Source: Tessaracoccus timonensis
Lineage (GTDB): Bacteria > Actinomycetota > Actinomycetes > Propionibacteriales > Propionibacteriaceae
DNA length: 64,000 nt
Assembly (NCBI RefSeq): GCF_900343145.1
Contig: NZ_LT996886.1
Coordinates: 1,984,001-2,048,000, forward strand
Reading direction: 5' to 3'
Shown: one piece after another, positions 1 to 16,695 of the stretch
Position numbering within the stretch: the first letter of the stretch is position 1
How the letters are laid out: the number at the start of each line of letters is the position of its first letter
The notes under the pieces: model-generated
Told to the model about the DNA's origin: nothing
Database searches by the model: none
Seen by the model: the letters and a program-made list of their open reading frames with translations, nothing else
Program-made: the position numbers and the translations under genes

Positions 1-1240
<1,240 letters not shown>

Positions 1241-1244
<4 letters not shown>

Positions 1245-2119
1245 CGGTGGACATCGAAACGACCGTACGCAAGGCAGACACCCTCATCGAAGCACTGCCG
1301 TGGCTCGCGGAATACATCGGCGAGATCATGGTCATCAAATACGGCGGCAACGCCATGCTCGACGACGAACGCAAGGCAGCCCTCGCCAAGGACATCGCGT
1401 TCCTCCGTATCGTCGGCGTGAAGCCGGTGGTGGTGCACGGGGGAGGCCCGCAGATCACGTCGATGCTCGACCGCCTCGACGTGCACTCCGAGTTCAAGGG
1501 CGGTTTCCGCGTCACCACACCTGAGGCAATGGACGTGGTGCGCATGGTGCTGGTCGGGCAGGTAGGGCGTGAGCTCGTGAACCTCATCAACCAACAGGGG
1601 CCATTCGCCGTCGGGATGTCCGGTGAGGACGGACGCCTGTTCACCGCGACGCGCAGGACGACGACCGTCGAAGGTGAGGAGATCGACCTGGGGCTGGTGG
1701 GTGATATCGCCGAGGTAGACCCGTCGGGGCTTATCGACCTCATCGATGCCGGAAGGGTGCCCGTCGTGGCATCCATCGCACCCGACGAACACGGCGTGGT
1801 GCACAACATCAACGGCGATACCGCTGCGGCTGCGCTCGCAGCGGCGATCGGGGCGAAACGCCTCGTCATGCTCACCAACGTTGCCGGCCTCTACGCAAAC
1901 TACCCAGACCCCGACTCGCTCATTAGGGAGATCACCGCCGACGATGCTCGCGCGCTGTTGCCCACGCTCGAGACGGGCATGATTCCGAAGATCGAGGCGT
2001 GCCTGGCCGCGATCGATGGGGGTGTGAAGAGCGCCACGATCAACGACGGCACCCTGCCGCACGCGCTGCTCCTGGACATCTTTACGGAAGAAGGCGTGGG
2101 AACGATGGTGACACGATGA
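1241..2119 (+). CDS. argB: Acetylglutamate kinase
   Basis: The 292-residue protein belongs to the amino acid kinase family and phosphorylates N-acetylglutamate, normally the arginine-inhibited step of the pathway. The N-terminal [10 protein letters not shown] (lysine and glycine loop for ATP) and the VVHGGGPQI loop are typical. The ATG at 1241 was chosen because it overlaps the argJ stop (ATGA) and gives the usual family length; an upstream in-frame extension would only read through argJ in another frame. An N-terminal helix precedes the kinase core, as in arginine-sensitive hexameric enzymes, so feedback inhibition is likely but inferred. Confidence 0.96.
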
Positions 2120-3281
2120 GCAACGACGCACTGCAACAGCGCTACGGCGCGGTGATGATGAACGCCTTCGGCACGCCGAAGCGCGTCTTCGAGCGCGGAA
2201 AAGGCGTCCACGTGTGGGATGCCGACGGGAAACAGTACACCGACCTGCTTTCGGGCCTCGCCGTGCTGGGGTTGGGGCATGCGCACCCGCGCATCACCGA
2301 CGCGGTGACCGTGCAGATGGGGCGCCTCGGGCACATCTCCAACCTCTTCGCGTCGCAGCCACAGATTCGTTTGGCTGAGCGGCTCGCGGCGCACCTGGGT
2401 GACCCGTCGGCGAAGGTTTTCTTCTCGAACTCCGGCTCCGAGGCAAACGAAACCGCATTCAAACTCACCCGCCTGACCGGGCGAACCAAGATCGTCGCCA
2501 TGCAAGGCGCCTTCCACGGACGCACCGCGGCGTCGCTCGCCATCACCGCGAATGAACGCTACCGGGCGCCGTTCGAGCCGCTCCCCGGCGACGTCGAATT
2601 CGTCGAGTATGGCGACGTCTCGGCGCTGGAGAGCGCGGTCGACGACGCCACCGCTGCGGTGGTGCTCGAGGTCATCCAGGGCGAGAACGGCGTGGTGCCG
2701 GCACCCGACGGATACGTCGCGGCCGCTCGGCGCATCGCTGCTGCGCATGGGGCGTTGCTGTGGATCGACGAGATCCAGACCGGCATCGGACGTTGTGGGG
2801 GCATGTTTGCCCACCAAGCCGACGGCATCACGCCCGACATCGTGACGCTCGCGAAGGGCCTAGGCAACGGGTTCCCCATCGGTGCGTGTCTCGCCACCGG
2901 CGAGGCAGCGGGCTTCCTCCAGCCGGGTCTGCACGGCACGACGTTCGGCGGCAACCCCGTCGCATCCGCCGCAGGGAACGCTGTGCTCGACGTGCTCGAG
3001 GAAGGCCTGCTGGATGCGTCGCGCCGCACGGGGGAGTGGTTCGCAGGCGCGGTGCGTGCCCTGCATCACCCTGATGTCGTCGAGGTGCGTGGTAGAGGCA
3101 TGCTGTGGGGCATCGTGCTCGCCCGCGACGTGGCACCCGCCGTCGCCGACGCCGCCTTGGAAGCGGGGTTCATCATCAACGCGCCGCGCCCGAACGTGCT
3201 GCGGATTGCTCCGCCGCTCATCGCCACGCAGAGCGACCTCCAGGCCTTTGTCGACGTGTTGCCTTCCCTGGTGGAGCGCTC

Positions 3282-3285
<4 letters not shown>
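2116..3285 (+). CDS. argD: Acetylornithine aminotransferase
   Basis: A 389-residue class III PLP aminotransferase that converts N-acetylglutamate semialdehyde to N-acetylornithine. Visible features are the phosphate-binding SNSGSEANE (about 104-112), the [11 protein letters not shown] segment with the cofactor-contacting aspartate, and the Schiff-base lysine in TLAKGLGNG (Lys247). The ATG overlaps the argB stop by four bases and the end overlaps argR. In mycobacteria argF follows argD; here argR follows directly, so ornithine carbamoyltransferase must be encoded elsewhere. Confidence 0.96.
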
Positions 3286-5188
<1,903 letters not shown>

Positions 5189-5197
5189 GGTTCGGGT

Positions 5198-6448
5198 ATG
5201 AACTTGTTCGAGGACCTCAATTGGCGCGGGCTCGTCGCGCACTCCACCGACCCAGAAGCACTCTCCCAGCACCTGGACGAAGGCCCCGTCAAGTTCTATG
5301 TAGGCTTCGATCCCACCGCTGCGAGCCTGCACATCGGGCACCTCATGCAGCTCCTCATGGCCAGAAGGCTGCAAGACGCGGGGCACATTCCGCACTTGCT
5401 CGTCGGGGGAGCCACTGGCCTCATCGGCGACCCGAAGGCCTCCGGCGAACGCGTGATGAACGATGCCGAGGTCGTGGCGGGATGGGTGGAGCAGATCCGT
5501 GAGCAGACTCGTCGGTTCGTCTCCTTCGAAGGCTCGAACGCTGCCGTGATGGTGAATAACCTCGATTGGACGAAGGATCTCTCGGCCATCGATTTCCTCC
5601 GCGACCTGGGTAAACACTTTCCAGTCAACCGAATGCTCGCCCGCGAGATCGTTGCGAGCCGGCTCGAATCAGGCATCAGCTACACGGAGTTCAGCTACGT
5701 GCTGCTGCAGTCGAATGACTTCCGCGAGTTGCACCGTCGCCACGGTGTGACGCTGCAGACCGGTGGCTCGGACCAGTGGGGCAACCTTGCCGCGGGCGTC
5801 GAGTTGCTTCGCCGCTCGGACCAGGCCAAGGTGCACGCGCTCGCCACGCCACTCATCACGAAAGCTGACGGCACCAAGTTCGGCAAGACCGAAGGCGGCG
5901 CAATCTGGATCGATCCGGAGCTTACGAGCCCGTATGCATTCCATCAGTTCTTCTTGAACGCCGAAGACGCGAAGGTGATCGAATACCTCAAGGTGTTCAC
6001 TTTCCGCTCGCCGGAGGAGATTGCCGAACTGGAGCGTGCTACCGCCGAAGCGCCGTTCAAGCGCGAGGCGCAGAAAGCGCTTGCCGACGACATCACCGAC
6101 TTTGTGCACGGCGTCGAGCAGCGCAAGGCGGCGGTGGCGGCCGCGAAGGCGATTTTCGGTAGGGGCGAGCTGCAAGAACTCGACGACGCCACCCTCGATG
6201 GGGTCATGCGCGAGGTGGATGCTGCGCCGTTGCCCGAGCCGATGCCGTTCGTGGACGCCATGGTGCTGAGTGGGGTCGTCAAATCCAAGAGCGAAGCGCG
6301 ACGCGTCGTGAACGAGGGCGGCGCGTACCTCAACAACGAGAAGGTGGCCGATGCCGACATGCTGGTCGACGCCAGTCAGCTCCTGCACGGCCGCTACGGG
6401 GTAATCCGGCGAGGTCGCAAGACCGTCGGCGGCGTAGTGCTCAGCTAG
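5198..6448 (+). CDS. tyrS: Tyrosyl-tRNA synthetase
   Basis: The 416-residue class I synthetase charges tRNA-Tyr. The HIGH signature is at residues 45-48 within DPTAASLHIGHL, the tyrosine site includes the SDQWGN segment (about 191-196), and the KMSKS-equivalent loop reads KFGKT (227-231), as in TyrS. A C-terminal S4 RNA-binding domain (about 350-416) contains the SKSEARRVVNEGG motif. It starts nine bases after argH. No T-box leader is present; the short gap instead contains a -10-like hexamer, so the gene probably has its own leaderless promoter as well as possible read-through from arg. Confidence 0.96.
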   Translation: MNLFEDLNWRGLVAHSTDPEALSQHLDEGPVKFYVGFDPTAASLHIGHLMQLLMARRLQDAGHIPHLLVGGATGLIGDPKASGERVMNDAEVVAGWVEQIREQTRRFVSFEGSNAAVMVNNLDWTKDLSAIDFLRDLGKHFPVNRMLAREIVASRLESGISYTEFSYVLLQSNDFRELHRRHGVTLQTGGSDQWGNLAAGVELLRRSDQAKVHALATPLITKADGTKFGKTEGGAIWIDPELTSPYAFHQFFLNAEDAKVIEYLKVFTFRSPEEIAELERATAEAPFKREAQKALADDITDFVHGVEQRKAAVAAAKAIFGRGELQELDDATLDGVMREVDAAPLPEPMPFVDAMVLSGVVKSKSEARRVVNEGGAYLNNEKVADADMLVDASQLLHGRYGVIRRGRKTVGGVVLS

Positions 6449-6463
6449 GCTTCGCCCCTACAC

Positions 6464-7702
6464 TCACTGTGTTCGTTCGACGAGGCCCGCTGGCTTGTTC
6501 TTGGTCACATTCTCGCGGGTCCTCGACGCAGACTTCTTGAGTTCCTCGGCGGGCCCTTCGCCCTTCGCGAGCGCATCGGGGATGAGATAGACGCGTGCGG
6601 GATTGCTGCGTGAGTGCCGGGTGATGTAGGTCGGCGCCCACTCGACCTGCTTGGCGGCGAACGATCCGTCTGGCTGCTCGTTCAGCGTGATCGTCGCCAT
6701 GTACCCGTCGTAGGTCCAAGGTTTTGACGGGCCACTTTGCGCGATGAGGTTGCCGGAGCCGTAGAGCACCCACTTGTCGTTGACTTTGTCGATGGGTTGC
6801 ACCACGTGCGCGTGCTGTCCAAACACGAAGTCGACATATGGCGACGCTGTCACTGCCTCCGCAAACTGCCGCTGTTGCGCGTCTGGGTTGTGCTGGTACT
6901 CGGTGCCCGCGTGCACGTGAACCGCGACGATGTCCGCGCCAGCCTCCTTGGCAGCCTTGGCATCGGCGATGGCTTTGTCAGCGTCGATGATGTCCACCGA
7001 CCAATCCTTGCCCTTGGCTTTCGGGATGCCATTGAGCCCGAATGTTTGCGAGACGATCCCCACCTTGACGCCCGACTCAGTAGTGTAAATCACCGGCTTC
7101 GAGGCTTCAGCTTCTGTCCGGTACGAGCCGGCCACCTGGATGCCTGCGGCTTCGTAATCGTCGACGGTGCGCACGAGCCCTTCCCAACCTTGATCCATCG
7201 CGTGGTTCGAGGCCGTGGTACACAGATCCCAGCCGAGCTTCTTCAACGTCGAAGCGATGGTCGGCGGAGCAGCGAACATGGGGTAGCTCTCGTAGGGGCC
7301 ACCTTTGGGTGCGAAAGGCACTTCAGAGTGGCAGATCGCCAAGTCGGCGTCTTCGACGAACGGCTGCAGCGACGCGAGCTGCGGGCCGAAGTCCATTCCC
7401 TCTTCGGCGCCTTCCGAGGCATCCAGCTTTGCCGACGCCCACAGCGTGTTGTGCCAGAGCAGATCACCAGACACATTGATGGTGACGCTGCGAAGCTCTC
7501 TAATCGGCGATGGTGAGGGAGCCGACGAAGGGCGCGACGATGCGCTCGCCCCAGCGGATCGAGTGGGCGATGCTGTTGGGCTGACTGTGGAGACAGGGGT
7601 TGTAGACGTGGCGGGCTCTGAAGGCGCCACCGGTGAGGCGCAGGCCGCGAGACCGAAAGCCAGTAGAGGGGCAAGTAGTGGAGGGATACGTCGTGGCTGC
7701 AT
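6464..7702 (-). CDS. CapA-family metallophosphatase-like lipoprotein
   Basis: The 412-residue product begins with a lipoprotein signal: basic MQPRR, a hydrophobic stretch and the lipobox LAAC, so the mature protein should be lipid-anchored outside. A Ser/Thr/Ala/Pro-rich linker (about 24-75) follows. The rest is a CapA (poly-gamma-glutamate synthesis) domain with the metallophosphatase-like motifs VNVSGDLLWH-type start, TASNHAMDQG (about 190) and GQHAHVVQP (about 310). Its substrate is unknown; no capsule genes are nearby. The start at 7702 was chosen because it gives the signal peptide and lies six bases from a TATGAT; frames extending further upstream lack a signal. It converges on tyrS. 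Confidence 0.8.
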   Translation of the reverse strand: MQPRRIPPLLAPLLAFGLAACASPVAPSEPATSTTPVSTVSPTASPTRSAGASASSRPSSAPSPSPIRELRSVTINVSGDLLWHNTLWASAKLDASEGAEEGMDFGPQLASLQPFVEDADLAICHSEVPFAPKGGPYESYPMFAAPPTIASTLKKLGWDLCTTASNHAMDQGWEGLVRTVDDYEAAGIQVAGSYRTEAEASKPVIYTTESGVKVGIVSQTFGLNGIPKAKGKDWSVDIIDADKAIADAKAAKEAGADIVAVHVHAGTEYQHNPDAQQRQFAEAVTASPYVDFVFGQHAHVVQPIDKVNDKWVLYGSGNLIAQSGPSKPWTYDGYMATITLNEQPDGSFAAKQVEWAPTYITRHSRSNPARVYLIPDALAKGEGPAEELKKSASRTRENVTKNKPAGLVERTQ

Positions 7703-7708
7703 GGGTGA

Positions 7709-7714
7709 ATCATA
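7709..7714 (-). promoter_or_regulatory. Probable -10 element of the leaderless capA-like transcript
   Basis: On the minus strand TATGAT stands six bases before the ATG at 7702, leaving no room for a ribosome binding site. A clear -35 is not visible. Confidence 0.5.
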
Positions 7715-7944
7715 AAGAGATTCGAGGCGCGGGCTGCGCTCGAGAGGGGAAGAATATGCCTCAGCTGAGCGCGATTTGGCGGTCCTCGAACTCATGTGTA
7801 TAGTTTCTCGAGCTGCCTCGGTGAAACGGACGAAAGGCCGGACCAGGAAGCAATCCCAACACCAGCGTCGAAGCGGGCGAGTGTGCGTGCGAGTAGTACC
7901 CACTCAAGGTCCGCGGAAACCGGTGCGGCCCAAAATAAGCCGAG

Positions 7945-7973
7945 TTGACTCGGGTTAGAGAAGGGCGTAAGGT
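7945..7973 (+). promoter_or_regulatory. rrn promoter P1
   Basis: TTGACT (7945-7950), a 17-base spacer and TAAGGT (7968-7973) form a strong housekeeping-type promoter. It is the first of four with the same spacing. The bases after the -10 include CAAGTTGCC, also found after P4. Confidence 0.75.
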
Positions 7974-8041
7974 AAGGCAAGTTGCCTAACCAAGGGAACA
8001 AAAGATCAACACAACTCAACATTGTGAAGCTGCAAGTCGAT

Positions 8042-8070
8042 TTGACTGCCGAAAGAAAGCTGAGTAGAGT
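8042..8070 (+). promoter_or_regulatory. rrn promoter P2
   Basis: TTGACT (8042-8047), 17 bases and TAGAGT (8065-8070). It lies 97 bases downstream of P1 and reads toward 16S. Confidence 0.75.
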
Positions 8071-8161
8071 GGCCACTCGCCGCAGATGCGACGAACAACT
8101 ACAAACTCGGCTGGCCGCCAGGCTAGTAGCAGTGATCTCAACGAGATGCGCCAGCGCCAAG

Positions 8162-8190
8162 TTGACAGCAGCTAACAAACCGAGTAAAGT
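8162..8190 (+). promoter_or_regulatory. rrn promoter P3
   Basis: TTGACA (8162-8167), 17 bases and TAAAGT (8185-8190), directly followed by TGATCAAG, the same octamer that follows P4. Confidence 0.78.
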
Positions 8191-8246
8191 TGATCAAGCC
8201 GCTCAAAGCGGTAAGCATCAACCAAAACGATGGAAAACAGCCCGAT

Positions 8247-8275
8247 TTGACAGGGTAGAAATCCAAAAGTAAGGT
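8247..8275 (+). promoter_or_regulatory. rrn promoter P4
   Basis: TTGACA (8247-8252), 17 bases and TAAGGT (8270-8275), followed by TGATCAAGTTGCCCC. It is the promoter nearest to 16S, with a leader of about 245 bases. Confidence 0.78.
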
Positions 8276-8339
8276 TGATCAAGTTGCCCCAAGTTGGAAT
8301 GCCGACAAGCAAACCAATATGGGACGCAACCGAAACTTG

Positions 8340-8351
8340 AGAACTCAACAG
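8340..8351 (+). promoter_or_regulatory. rrn leader antitermination / NusA-type RNA site
   Basis: AGAACTCAACAG in the 16S leader closely matches the mycobacterial rrn leader site AGAACUCAAUAG bound by NusA. A related copy, AGAACTTCACAG, precedes 23S at 10326-10337. The role in antitermination is inferred from that similarity. Confidence 0.55.
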
Positions 8352-8528
8352 CGTACTTAAAGTCAATGCCAAATAATAATGCACACGCAAGAAATTGCTA
8401 GTGCGTCCCGTCACATGATTATTCATGTAACGGTTCCTTTGATTAATTGATTAGATCCAGCAATGGATCCTGTCAGAATCATATTTCTGTTGACGGTATA
8501 TGGGATAAACACCCAAACCGACATTTTT

Positions 8529-13446
<4,918 letters not shown>

Positions 13447-13474
13447 CTACAAAGATGCTACGCGTCCACTGTGA
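13447..13474 (+). other. 23S processing stem, right arm
   Basis: CTACAAAGATGCTACGCGTC and the following CACTGTGA pair with 10332-10358, closing a stem around the 23S gene of about 26 bp with one bulge. Confidence 0.7.
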
Positions 13475-13540
13475 GGTTCCCGAGATACGGTCGGGAACCA
13501 CAATTCAACATTGTTTGGTTCCGATCACTATCTCCATAGT

Positions 13541-13658
13541 GTTTCGGTGGTCATAGCGAAGGGGAAATACCCGGTTACATTCCGAACCCGGAAGTCAAGC
13601 CCTTCAGCGCCGATGGTACTGCACCGGGGACGGTGTGGGAGACTAGGTCGCCGCCGGA
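13541..13658 (+). rRNA. rrf: 5S ribosomal RNA
   Basis: An approximately 118-base gene beginning GTTTCGGTGGTCATAGCG and ending AGGTCGCCGCCGGAC. It contains the conserved loop CCGAACCCGGAAGTCAAGCC (13581-13600) and a GATGGTACTGC segment. It lies about 94 bases after 23S and before a strong terminator, completing the operon. Confidence 0.95.
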
Positions 13659-13666
13659 CTTCTTTA

Positions 13667-13706
13667 CACAAAACCCCCGACATTGTTCGGGGGTTTTGTG
13701 CTTTTT
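13667..13706 (+). terminator. rrn operon intrinsic terminator
   Basis: CACAAAACCCCCGA and TCGGGGGTTTTGTG form a perfect GC-rich stem around a short loop, followed by CTTTTT. The position just after 5S supports its role. Confidence 0.88.
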
Positions 13707-13736
13707 AGGGATATTTCGTCCTTGTACGGGACCGAG

Positions 13737-13769
13737 CATCTGCTGGTTCGCGCATCGAACCAGCAGATG
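13737..13769. repeat. 14-bp perfect inverted repeat upstream of the TPR gene
   Basis: CATCTGCTGGTTCG and CGAACCAGCAGATG flank the five bases CGCAT, 13 bases before the next start codon. It has no T-tract after it, so it is not a standard terminator. It could be a dimeric repressor site or an RNA hairpin that limits translation of the next gene. Confidence 0.6.
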
Positions 13770-13782
13770 GGAAGATGGAAGC

Positions 13783-14778
13783 ATGCTTGCAGACAGCGAC
13801 GACCAGCGTTCAGAGAACCACGACCGTGGTGGGCGTTCCCGCGGTGACGGGCAACGTCGATGGAACGCAGGCAGAGGTCGATCATCTCAGCGCACTGGGC
13901 ATCGCGCTGGTGGGCAACGTAGATCTTCTCGTGACGATGCCAAGCGAACGTCGGCGCACGGCCCTCGTCGTGGACCACATCGTGGTTCGGGTCGCCCCGA
14001 GACGCGTGAAGGCCGCACGCCGCGACGCGATGATGTTCAGCGGGAAGAGAAAGTGATTACTGGCCCTCCCATCCCGGAAGGATTCGACGACAAGGCGCTT
14101 CCCTTCGGTGTCCGTGCCGAACTGCGCGGCCTGTCGAAGGAACGGGCTGATCGGGTGGCGGCACACATTTGGGCGGCGGGGGTGCTCGTCGATGAGGATC
14201 CGGCGCTCGCATTCCAGCACGCTGAGACTGCGCGTCAGCTTGCCCCGCGCTTGCCCGTCGTGCGCGAAGCTGCGGCGGAGACTGCCTATGCGGCCGAGGA
14301 ATATGCCATCGCACTCCGGGAGTACCGAGCCATTCGACGTATGTCGGGTGGCGATGAACTCATCCCCGTGATGGCCGACTGCGAGCGCGCGCTTGGTCGC
14401 CCACGCGACGCTCTTGATCTCTTGGCTGAGCTCGATACCCGAAAGACCGACCCTGCAGTCGTGATCGAAGCCGTGATTGTTGAATCGGGTGTTCGTTCCG
14501 ACCTGGGGCAACACGACGAAGCGCTTCGACTCTTGCGCAAGGTGGCCGGTCAGAACGTCGGTCCGGCGTTTGCCAGAGCCAGGCTCCACTATGCGCTGGC
14601 TGACCTGCTTCTTGCCGCTGGCGACGAGTCGGGTGCTCGCGCGTGCTTCGTGACGTCGGGTGAACTCGACAGGCAGGCGCTACTCGATACGTCAGATCGC
14701 ATCGCTGAGCTCGATGGCGTCACCTTGCCAAGTCACATGAGAGACGCCGACGAAGCCGAACAGGAGGACACACAATGA
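13783..14778 (+). CDS. Tetratricopeptide-repeat protein with basic N-terminal tail
   Basis: The 331-residue protein starts with about 90 residues rich in Arg, Gly, Ser and Asp (RGGRSRGD, RGPHRGSGRPE), a disordered and probably nucleic-acid-binding tail. The remainder is helical with TPR-like units, for example HAETARQLAPRLPVVREAAA, EEYAIALREYRAIRRM and QHDEALRLLRKVA. Its place before a HAD phosphatase, a small conserved protein and tlyA matches the Rv1691 family of mycobacteria, for which I know no firm function. The start at 13783 follows the rrn terminator and a 14-bp hairpin; frames further upstream would run into 5S. Its stop overlaps the next ATG. Confidence 0.72.
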   Translation: MLADSDDQRSENHDRGGRSRGDGQRRWNAGRGRSSQRTGHRAGGQRRSSRDDAKRTSAHGPRRGPHRGSGRPETREGRTPRRDDVQREEKVITGPPIPEGFDDKALPFGVRAELRGLSKERADRVAAHIWAAGVLVDEDPALAFQHAETARQLAPRLPVVREAAAETAYAAEEYAIALREYRAIRRMSGGDELIPVMADCERALGRPRDALDLLAELDTRKTDPAVVIEAVIVESGVRSDLGQHDEALRLLRKVAGQNVGPAFARARLHYALADLLLAAGDESGARACFVTSGELDRQALLDTSDRIAELDGVTLPSHMRDADEAEQEDTQ

Positions 14779-15761
14779 GCTTGATAGCGACCCACGACGC
14801 TGCGCTGTTTGACCTCGACGGGGTCATTTATCTTGGCCCGAACGCCATCGACGGTGTGCCCGAGGTGCTGCGCGCCCTGCGGCAGGGCGGTACGAAGGTG
14901 GGATTCGTCACCAACAATGCTGCTCGCACGCCTCATGTGGTCGCCGAGCATCTGCAAGATCTTGGTATCGAGGCGGACGACACCGACGTGGTGAACTCCA
15001 CCATGGCCACCCTGCGCATGCTGGGTGAGGAGCTCCAAACTGGCGCGAAGGTGCTTCCGGTTGGCTCGTCGGCGCTCGGAGACCAACTTCGTCAGGCCGG
15101 CTACACCGTCGTGACGCAACGTAGCGATCATCCCGACGCCGTCGTGCAAGGCTACGACCCGGACCTCGACTGGCGACGCCTGGAAATGGGAGCGTTCGCC
15201 ATCCAGGACGGGGCGCGATGGTTCGTCACCAACCCCGACATGACTCGACCGACGCATGAGGGTATCGTCCCCGGCTGTGGCGCGCAGGTGCAGGCCATCC
15301 AAGCATGCGTCGACGTACAGCCCGGTATCGCGGGCAAGCCCTACCCACCACTGCTCGTCGAGACCGTCGAGCGTCTGGGCGCTGAACGTCCGATCTTCGT
15401 CGGCGATCGGATCGACACCGACATCCGTGGCGCCAACAATGTGGGTATGGCGTCGCTGTTCGTCTTCACTGGCGCGCACGGGAAACACGACTTGCTTGCA
15501 GCGCAGGCGGGGGAGCGTCCGACGCATATCGGATACGACGTCTCCGCGCTGTTGGAGGAGCCGCGGACCGTGGAGCGCCGTGACCTCGAGTGGGTCTGCA
15601 ATGCACAGCGGGTCGCTGTTGAGGACGGGCATGCTGTGTTGCTCACCACGCCGTCGGGCATCCAGGCTCAGCTTGACGCTCTGTGGGCGCTGCTGCACCT
15701 GGCTTGGGAACACGGTATCGACGTCGTTGACGCGGCCGATAGCCTCCAGGAGGTTCCCTGA
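14775..15761 (+). CDS. HAD-superfamily class IIA phosphatase (NagD/glycerol-3-phosphate phosphatase type)
   Basis: The 328-residue protein has the HAD motifs: nucleophile LFDLDGVIYLG (about 11-21), motif II VTNNAAR (about 45-51) and GDRIDTDIRGANN (about 214-226) for Mg binding. The class IIA cap lies between motifs II and III. The mycobacterial neighbour in the same position, Rv1692, has been described as a glycerol-3-phosphate phosphatase, so that activity is the best guess. It overlaps both neighbours by a few bases, so the TPR protein, this enzyme, the small protein and tlyA form one operon. Confidence 0.85.
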   Translation: MSLIATHDAALFDLDGVIYLGPNAIDGVPEVLRALRQGGTKVGFVTNNAARTPHVVAEHLQDLGIEADDTDVVNSTMATLRMLGEELQTGAKVLPVGSSALGDQLRQAGYTVVTQRSDHPDAVVQGYDPDLDWRRLEMGAFAIQDGARWFVTNPDMTRPTHEGIVPGCGAQVQAIQACVDVQPGIAGKPYPPLLVETVERLGAERPIFVGDRIDTDIRGANNVGMASLFVFTGAHGKHDLLAAQAGERPTHIGYDVSALLEEPRTVERRDLEWVCNAQRVAVEDGHAVLLTTPSGIQAQLDALWALLHLAWEHGIDVVDAADSLQEVP

Positions 15762-15958
15762 TGCCTACCCCCGCTGACGCCGCGCCGCACGATGTGCAGC
15801 GCTCCCGGCTGGTGGAGGAAGCAATGGCTTCACTCGAAGGCGTCGAAGAGCTCCCGATCGACGTGCAGCTCGTCCAGCTCGGCCAGGCGCAAGAACTCCT
15901 GTCCGGGGTGTTGCATAACGCCGACATTTCGCAGCTGCGGATCCCTGGCGTCGGGTGA
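15761..15958 (+). CDS. Small conserved actinobacterial protein of unknown function
   Basis: This 65-residue acidic protein is supported by a good ribosome site (CCAGGAGG) and by ATG and stop codons that overlap the genes on both sides. The sequence is helical, with EEAMASLEGVEELPIDVQLV in the middle. A short protein sits at the same place in mycobacteria (Rv1693). No catalytic motif is visible. The strict overlap with tlyA suggests it is translated to couple that gene or to partner one of its neighbours. Confidence 0.75.
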   Translation: MPTPADAAPHDVQRSRLVEEAMASLEGVEELPIDVQLVQLGQAQELLSGVLHNADISQLRIPGVG

Positions 15959-16671
15959 GGCTCGACACCGCGCTGGTAGAGCGCTCACTGGCCTCGTCGA
16001 GAAACCGAGCAGCGCGGCTCATCGCTGAACGTCGCGTACGCGTCAACGGAAAGATTGCTATCAAGGCGTCGCTCAACATCAGCGACGCGGACATCATCGA
16101 GGCAGACACCGAGCGCTGGGTTTCCCGTGCGGCATACAAGCTCATCGGGGCGCTCGACCAAGCCGGTATCGTCATGCCCCCGCGAGTACTCGACGCGGGG
16201 GCGTCGACGGGAGGCTTCACCCAGGTGTGCCTCGAGCGGGGCGCTCGGCGGGTGTACGCCGTCGATGTGGGGCATGGGCAGCTCGTGCCGCAGCTGCGTG
16301 AAGACCCCCGCGTCGTGCTGCATGAGGGCCTCAACCTGCGTGATTTGCAGATTCGGCACCTCGGCGATGAGCCGGTGGATCTCGTGGTGGGGGATGTCAG
16401 TTTCATTTCGCTCACACTGTTGCTCGAACCACTGTTCGCGGTGTGCCGAGGCACCGCACTGCTGCTTGTCAAGCCACAGTTCGAAGTGGGGCGGGAGAAG
16501 CTCGGAGCGGGGGGAATCGTCGCGGATGAGCGGGAGCGGGAGCACGCCGTCGAGCGCGTGATCGATGCCGCAGCTCAGCTGGGTTGGGAACCGTGGTGGC
16601 GCGGTACGAGCGCCTTGCCGGGCACACATGGCAACGTCGAGGTATTTCTCGCTATGCACCGCAAGGGCTGA
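15955..16671 (+). CDS. tlyA: TlyA 2'-O-methyltransferase of 16S and 23S rRNA
   Basis: The 238-residue protein has an N-terminal S4 RNA-binding domain (about 1-60, with RAARLIAERRVRVNG) and an FtsJ/RrmJ-like SAM methyltransferase domain starting at VSRAAYKL. The SAM loop is LDAGASTGGFTQVCLE (about 79-94), and LLVKPQFEVGR carries the catalytic-type lysine. TlyA methylates 16S C1409 and 23S C1920, which creates the capreomycin and viomycin target. The GTG start overlaps the previous stop (GTGA). Confidence 0.93.
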   Translation: MRLDTALVERSLASSRNRAARLIAERRVRVNGKIAIKASLNISDADIIEADTERWVSRAAYKLIGALDQAGIVMPPRVLDAGASTGGFTQVCLERGARRVYAVDVGHGQLVPQLREDPRVVLHEGLNLRDLQIRHLGDEPVDLVVGDVSFISLTLLLEPLFAVCRGTALLLVKPQFEVGREKLGAGGIVADEREREHAVERVIDAAAQLGWEPWWRGTSALPGTHGNVEVFLAMHRKG

Positions 16672-16682
16672 GCTGGCGAGAA

Positions 16683-16688
16683 TAGACT
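16683..16688 (+). promoter_or_regulatory. Probable -10 element of a leaderless malic enzyme transcript
   Basis: TAGACT is followed by seven bases and then the ATG at 16696. No ribosome site fits between them. Confidence 0.5.
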
Positions 16689-16695
16689 TTCTCAT

